From assembly GCA_933228675.1 (NCBI GenBank), contig OW121743.1, forward strand, positions 11,410,464-11,474,463: a DNA stretch of 64,000 nucleotides, in the 5' to 3' direction. The position numbers and the translations under genes were made by a program. Below, piece by piece: positions 58,150-64,000 of the stretch (positions are counted from its first letter, which is position 1; the number at the start of each line of letters is the position of its first letter). Source of the DNA: Stomorhina lunata (taxonomy: Eukaryota > Arthropoda > Insecta > Diptera > Rhiniidae). The notes under the pieces are model-generated. The model ran no database searches. It saw only the letters and a list, made by a program, of their open reading frames with translations, and was not told the origin of the DNA.

Positions 58150-60225
58150 TTCTATCGAATATATTTCTATAGTATTTTTTTTTATAGAAAAATTTTTTTC
58201 TATGTAAAATTTTCTATAGAAAAATTTTTTTCTATGTAAAATTTTTCTATAGAAAAATTTTTTTCTATGTAAATTTTTTCTAAAGAAAAATGTTTTTTAT
58301 GAAAAATTTTTTTCTATCGAAAATTTTTCTATAGAAAAATTTTTTTCTATCGAAAATTTTTCTATAGAAAAATTTTTTTCTATCGAAAATTTTTCTATAG
58401 AAAAATTTTTCTATAGAAAAATTTTTTTCTATCGAAAATTTGTCTATAGAAAAATTTATTTCTATCGAAAATTTTTCTATAGAAAAATTATTTTCTCTCG
58501 AAAATTTTTCTATAAAAAAATTTTTTTCTATCGAAAATTTTTCTATAGAAAAATTTTTTTCTATCGAAAATTTTTCTATAGAAACATTTTTTTCTATCGA
58601 AAATTTTTCTATAGAAAAATTTTTTTCTATCGAAAATTTTTCTATAGAATAATTTTTTTCTATCGAAAATTTTTCTATAGAAAAATTTTTTTCTATCGAA
58701 AATTTTTCTATAGAAAAATTTTTTTCTATCGAAAATTTTTCTATAGAAAAATTTTTTTCTACCGAAAATTTTTCTATAGAAAAATTTTTTTCTATCGAAA
58801 ATTTTTCTATAGAAAAATTTTTTTCTGTCGAAAATTTTTCTATAGAAAAATTTTTTTCTATCGAAAATTTTTCTATAGAAAAATTTTTTCTATCGAAAAT
58901 TTTTCTATAGAAAAATTTTTTTCTATCGAAAATTTTTCAATAGAAAAATTTTTTTCTATCGAAAATTTTTCTATAGAAAAATTTTTTTCTATCGAAAATT
59001 TTTCTATAGAAAAATTTTTTTCTATCGAAAATTTTTCTATAGAAAAATTTTTTTCTATCGAAAATTTTTCTATAGAAAAATTTTTTTCTATCGAAAATTT
59101 TTCTATAGAAAAATTTTTTTCTATCGAAAATTTTTCTATAGAAAAATTTTTTTCTATCGAAAATTTTTCTATAGAAAAATTTTTTTCTATCGAAAATTTT
59201 TCTATAGAAAAATTTTTTTCTATCGAAAATTTTTCTATAGAAAAATTTTTTTCTATCGAAAATTTTTCTATAGAAAAATTTTTTTCTATCGAAAATTTTT
59301 CTATAGAAAAATTTTTTTCTATCGAAAATTTTTCTATAGAAACATTTTTTTCTATCGAAAATTTTTCTATAGAAACATTTTTTCTATCGAAAATTTTTCT
59401 TTAGAAAAATTTTTTTCTATCGAAAATTTTTCTATAGAAAAATTTTTTTCTATCGAAAATTTTTCTATAGAAAAATTTTTTTCTATCGAAAATTTTTCTA
59501 TAGAAAAATTTTTTTCTATAGAAAAATTTTTTTCTATCGAAAATTTTTCTATAGAAAAATTTTTTTCTATCATAAATTTTTCTATACAAAAAATTTTTTT
59601 CTATCGAAAATTTTTCTATAGAAAATTTTTCTATAGAAAAATTTTTTTCTATCGAAAATTTTTCTATAGAAAAATTTTTTTCTATCGAAAATTTTTCTAT
59701 AGAAAAATTTTTTTCTATCGAAAATTTTTCTATAGAAAAATTTTTTTCTATCGAAAATTTTTCTATAGAAAATTTTTCTACAGAAAAATTTTTTTCTATC
59801 GAATATTTTTCTATAGAAAAATTTTTTTCTATCGAAAATTTTTCTATACAAAAAATTTTTTTCTATCGAAAACTTTTCTATAGAAAAATATTTCTATCGA
59901 AATTTTTTCCATAGAAAAATATTTCTATCGAAAATTTTTCTATAGAAAAATTTTTTTCTATCGAATATTTTTCTATAGAAAAATTTTTTTCTATCGAAAA
60001 TTTTTCTATAGAAAAATTTTTTTCTATTGAAAATTTTTCTATAGAAAAATTTTTTTCTATCGAAAATTTTTCTATAGAAAAATTTTTTTCTATCGAAAAT
60101 TTTTCTATAGAAAAATTTTTTTCTATCGAAAATTTTTCTATAGAAATATTTTTTTCTATCGAAAATTTTTCTATAGAAAAATTTTTTTCTATCGAAAACT
60201 TTTCTATAGAAAAATATTTCTATCG
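58150..60225. repeat. 33-bp satellite, TATCGAAAA subtype, ~62 copies
   Basis: The monomer is CTATAGAAAAATTTTTTTCT plus ATCGAAAATTTTT (33 bp). Because 33 is divisible by three, both strands stay open over long stretches and give repetitive Ile-Glu-Lys-Phe-type or Tyr-Arg-Lys-Ile-type peptides. I treat these as non-coding. Each unit has two overlapping dyads, around CTATAG and around ATCGAAAAT. Confidence 0.95.
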
Positions 60226-60800
60226 AAATTTTTTCCATAGAAAAATATTTCTATCGAAAATTTTTCTATAGAAAAATATTTCTATCGAAATTTTTTCTAT
60301 AGAAAAATATTTCTATCGAAATTTTTTCTATAGAAAAATATTTCTATCGAAATTTTTTCTATAGAAAAATATTTCTATAGAAATTTTTTCTATTGAAAAA
60401 TATTTCTATTGAAATTTTTTTTTATAGAAAAATATTTCTATTGAAATTTTTTTTTATAGAAAAATATTTCTATTGAAATTTTTTTTATAGAAAAATATTT
60501 CTATCGAAATTTTTTCTATAGAAAAATATTTCTATGGAAATTTTTTTTATAGAAAAATATTTCTATCGAAATTTTTTCTATAGAAAAATATTTCTATCGA
60601 ATTTTTTTCTATAGAAAAATATTTCTATCGAAATTTTTACCATAGAAAAATATTTCTATCGAAAATTTTTCTATAGAAAAATATTTCTATCGAAATTTTT
60701 TCTATAGAAAAATTTTTCCATCAAAAATATTTCTATAGAAAAATTTTCGATAGAAAAATATTTTTCTATAAAAAAATTTTTAATAGCAAAATATGTTTCT
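60226..60800. repeat. 31-bp satellite, TATTTCTATCG subtype, ~18 copies
   Basis: The monomer is GAAATTTTTTCTATAGAAAA plus ATATTTCTATC. It is a shortened variant of the preceding 33-bp unit and more heterogeneous. It ends near TTTCTATAGAAATTGTTTCA. Confidence 0.92.
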
Positions 60801-62158
60801 ATAGAAATTGTTTCAGAGTCGATCAGAATACCTAAAGGCGGGTGCCAGGTCTAAAAATGTTTTAAATAACTTTTCGAATCGCCTGTAATTTTAGTTTAAA
60901 TTGGAAATAAAGTAAATTTCTTTGATTTACTAAGACTGTACGCGGAACCTTAAATCTTCTGTAAGTCAAAGAAGATTATCTTGTCAATTTCTTTAACTAT
61001 CAAAAACTTTCTTATTTATTGATTTCTTGTTAATTAAAAAAATTATAATATTTGTTAGAAATTCCCCTAACCAATTGCACAATGGGACTTATTATATTTC
61101 AAAATCTATTATATTTCAAAATAAGCAGTTATAAATAACTGATTAGAAGAAAAAATTATTACAATAAATTAAATTTAATTATATAGTTGTAACGACAAGT
61201 AATAATTACATGAAATTATAATCTACTGTTTTGAATCAAGTCTCAAATTACAGTAAATTAGCGACTGGCGTCGTAGAAATGAAGACGATAAATAAGTTAG
61301 AAAATTCGAAATAATGAATGAGCTAAATTAGAAGTAAAATTATTGGTTTTAAATTATTGTTGGTCATTATCGCCAAAACCGAGGCCTTAAAATAGGCTTC
61401 AGTTTTGCCAATTAACTTCTCAGCGGGCGATAAACCGGTTTTCATTTTTAGGGGTCGGTTTATCAGCTGCAGGCAAAACTTATGACGAAATCGCTGCATT
61501 CGATATCGATCTAAATTTTAGATATTTCAGAAACATTTGTATAGCCTACTTTTAGGATAATCTAAATAAGATATAACATATAAGGTTCTCTCATCGTTAA
61601 TTATCTATCAAAAGTTTCCTAATAGTAAAAAATTGTGATTATATGAATTTTTGCTTAAAAGATGAAAGCTCCCACAGGCGGAGTTTTGGAGGAGACTATC
61701 TTAAAGCCTCTTAAATAAATAAAACCTACCTAAATAAATAAATAAAACCTACCCTAAAACCTACTAATTAAAAACTTTACTTAAGCCAAATTATGCGGAA
61801 ACTAACTCTAATAAGCTTTTAAAAGCCCACGTTAAAAACAATGTTTAGTAATTTTTAGGTTTTTGTCTAAACCCAGTAATTAAAGGCATTAAAACATGAG
61901 TTTATATAATTAATAAAAAAAAAATTACAATAAAAAATATTAACAAAAAAATTGAAAGAAAAAAAATTAATAAAAAATTGGAAAGATATGAGACGTTGAA
62001 GAAAAAATTTAATGAAATGTTAAAACATGTTGACAGTGGTCGTAGACAAAAAGCCCCAAAAAAATATGTGAAAGAAGTAGGAAAAAAATATATTTAACGG
62101 CAAATTCATAGTCTCTTGACAGCGTGTGTGGAGTGTAGAGCGGTCCAGAATGTTTTAA
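60801..62158. other. A+T-rich DNA, no supported gene
   Basis: About 61490-61560 carries the dispersed GCATTCGATATCGAT / TTTCAGAAACAT word seen at three other places. The remainder is single-copy. Confidence 0.4.
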
Positions 62159-62159
62159 A

Positions 62160-64000
62160 ATGGTACTGAGTTTGTTTTTTTAGCCTCAAAAGGAAAATTC
62201 TTATAAAAAAGAACTTTTTATAAAAAAGTTATTTTTGTAAATTTTATTACTTTGAAATATTGCCGGTACGTGAAAAACTAGTTATATATTGTAGACATAT
62301 TAAGCTTTTAATCGAGATATAAAACGTTAAAATCCAATAAATACTATTGGAGTTATATACATTTTGGTATCACATAAAGAGAATAAAAACTAATTTTGTT
62401 ATGATGAAATATCTAAGATAAATAACAAAAGAATTTATATTCTAGAAAAAATGAGCTTTCTTTAGAGATACTAGAGTGGATGGAGTTTATTTAGCCTTTA
62501 TAAGCCTTTAAAGAGAAATTCTTATAAAAAAAAGTTCGAAAGAAAAATTTTTATAAAACATATTTTTGTAAAATTTTGAAATTTTATTACTTTGAAATAT
62601 TGCCGGTATGTGAAAAACTATTTTTATATTGTAGACAAATTAAGCTTTTAATCGAGATATAAAATGTTAAAATCCTATGAATACTATTGGAGTTATATAC
62701 ATTTTGGTATCACATAAAGAGAATAAAAAATAATTTTGTTATGATGAAATATCTAAGATAAATATCAAAAAATTTTATATTTTACAAAAAAAAAAATAGT
62801 TTTTTTAGGAGATATTAGGTTGGATGGATGTTTTTTTTTAGCCACAACAAAAAAATTCTTATTAAGAAGTTCAAAAGAAAAATTTTTATAAAAAATTTAT
62901 TTTTGTAAAATTCGGAAATTTTATAACTTTGAAATATTGATGGCAATTGAAAAACTAGTTTTATATTGTAGACAAATTAAGCTTTTAATCGAGATATAAA
63001 ACGTTAAAATCCAATAAATACTATTATAGTTATATACATTTTGTTATCATATAAAGAGAGTAAAAATTTACTTCGTTATGATGAAATATCTAAAATAAAT
63101 AACAAAAAATTTTATATTCTAGAAAAAATTAGCTTTCTTTGGAGATATTGGATTAAATGGATATTTTTAAACCTCAAAAGAAAAATTTTTATAGAAAAGA
63201 TTAAAAGAAAATTTTTTATAAAAAAGATAAAAACAAAATTTATAAAAAAAAAATATTTTTGTGAAATTTTGAAAATTTTATTATTTTGCAATATTAACGG
63301 TAATTGAAAAACTAGTTTTATATTGTAGACAAATTAAGCTTTTAATCGAGATATAAAACGTTAAAAATCCAATAAATACTATTATAGTTATATACATTTT
63401 GTTATCATATAAAGAGAATAAAAATTAATTTTGTTATGATGAAATATCGAAGATAAATAACAAAAAAATTTATATTCTAGAAAAAATTAGCTTTCTTTGG
63501 ATATACTAGAGAGGATGGATCTTATTTAGCCTTTAAAGACAAATTCTTATAAAATAAAGTTCAAAAGTAAAATTTGTATAAAAATTTATTTTTGTAAAAT
63601 TTCGGAAATTTTATAACTTTGAAATATTGACGGCAATTGAAAAACTAGTTTTATATTGTAGACAATTAAGACAATTAAGCTTTTAATCGAGATATAAAAT
63701 GTTAAAATCCTATGAATACTATTGGAGTTATAAACATTTTGGTATCACATAAAGAGAATAAAAACTAATTTTGTTATGATGAAATATCTAAGATAAATAA
63801 CAGAAAAATTTATATTCTAGAAAAAATTAGCTTTCTTTGGAGATATTGGATTAAATGGATATTTTTAAACCTCAAAAGAAAAATTTTTATAAAAAAGATT
63901 AAAAGAAAATTTTTTATAAAAAAGATAAAAACAAAATTTATAAAAAAAAAATATTTTTGTGAAATTTTGAAAATTTTATTATTTTGCAATATTAACGGTA
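62160..64000. repeat. ~340-bp satellite, at least 5 copies, runs off the window
   Basis: TAAGCTTTTAATCGAGATAT recurs at about 62301, 62641, 62978, 63335 and 63676 (periods 340, 337, 357, 341). Each unit also has TACTATTGGAGTTATA (or TACTATTATAGTTATA) and GTTATGATGAAATATC. Copies two apart are sometimes more alike than neighbours: 63121-63300 and about 63819-64000 match closely at an offset of 698 bp. Non-coding. The true extent is unknown because the array continues past the end. Confidence 0.93.

Noticed and set aside
58440..60238. Open frames giving repetitive Ile-Glu-Lys-Phe and Tyr-Arg-Lys-Ile peptides
   Set aside because: The 33-bp satellite period is divisible by three, so frames stay open by design. 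Neighbouring 31-bp blocks of the same family are closed.

Overview
The window looks like non-coding, repeat-dominated nuclear DNA from a fly (Diptera; a calyptrate such as a blow fly or muscid is my guess, since no host gene is available to settle it). The base composition is strongly A+T rich. Every protein-like reading frame I could recognise belongs to a decayed transposable element: mariner-type DNA transposons and non-LTR retrotransposons. I found no convincing intact host gene, no rRNA, no functional tRNA, no CRISPR array and nothing prokaryotic. One stretch (56535-56771) has strong splice-like borders and could be a non-coding exon, so the window may lie inside a very long intron or in an intergenic/heterochromatic block.

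Layout. 1-5850: a tRNA-derived SINE with target-site duplications, fragments of a dispersed repeat carrying a GACA-type microsatellite seed, a fold-back element with a 40-bp minisatellite core, a 0.7-kb dispersed repeat and a second SINE family. 5851-9255: two mariner-like elements. The first is interrupted by a SINE with a 10-bp target duplication; the second has been turned into a fold-back by an inverted copy of its own 3' end. 10112-11886: nine copies of a 197-bp satellite whose monomer contains about 38 bp matching the 3' tail of a LINE found elsewhere in the window. 13081-21375: about 8 kb of a 31-bp satellite with dyad symmetry, in two blocks of opposite polarity, with degenerate and duplicated segments between them. 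21376-26100: low-copy tandem and inverted duplications. 26240-31103: a nest of rearranged LINE 3' ends and one decayed LINE body (minus strand). 32880-34862: a 31-32 bp satellite with a 416-bp higher-order unit. 35690-41193: a mosaic of mariner and LINE fragments ending in an almost complete 1.3-kb mariner with terminal repeats. 42130-56500: A+T-rich DNA with a small MITE, several Helitron-like (DINE/mini-me-like) repeats and a very long GACA microsatellite. 57330-60800: three adjacent 31-33 bp satellite blocks. 62160-64000: a ~340-bp satellite running off the window.

Nothing here works together as a pathway. The shared theme is mobile-element decay and satellite birth. Three separate satellite systems (13-21 kb, 33-35 kb, 57-61 kb) have monomers of 31-33 bp, close to three turns of B-DNA, and each monomer is built around an A/T-tract palindrome. 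That common architecture is the most unusual feature of the window. Coordinates of repeats were read by eye and may be off by a few bases. Copy numbers are estimates from length divided by period.
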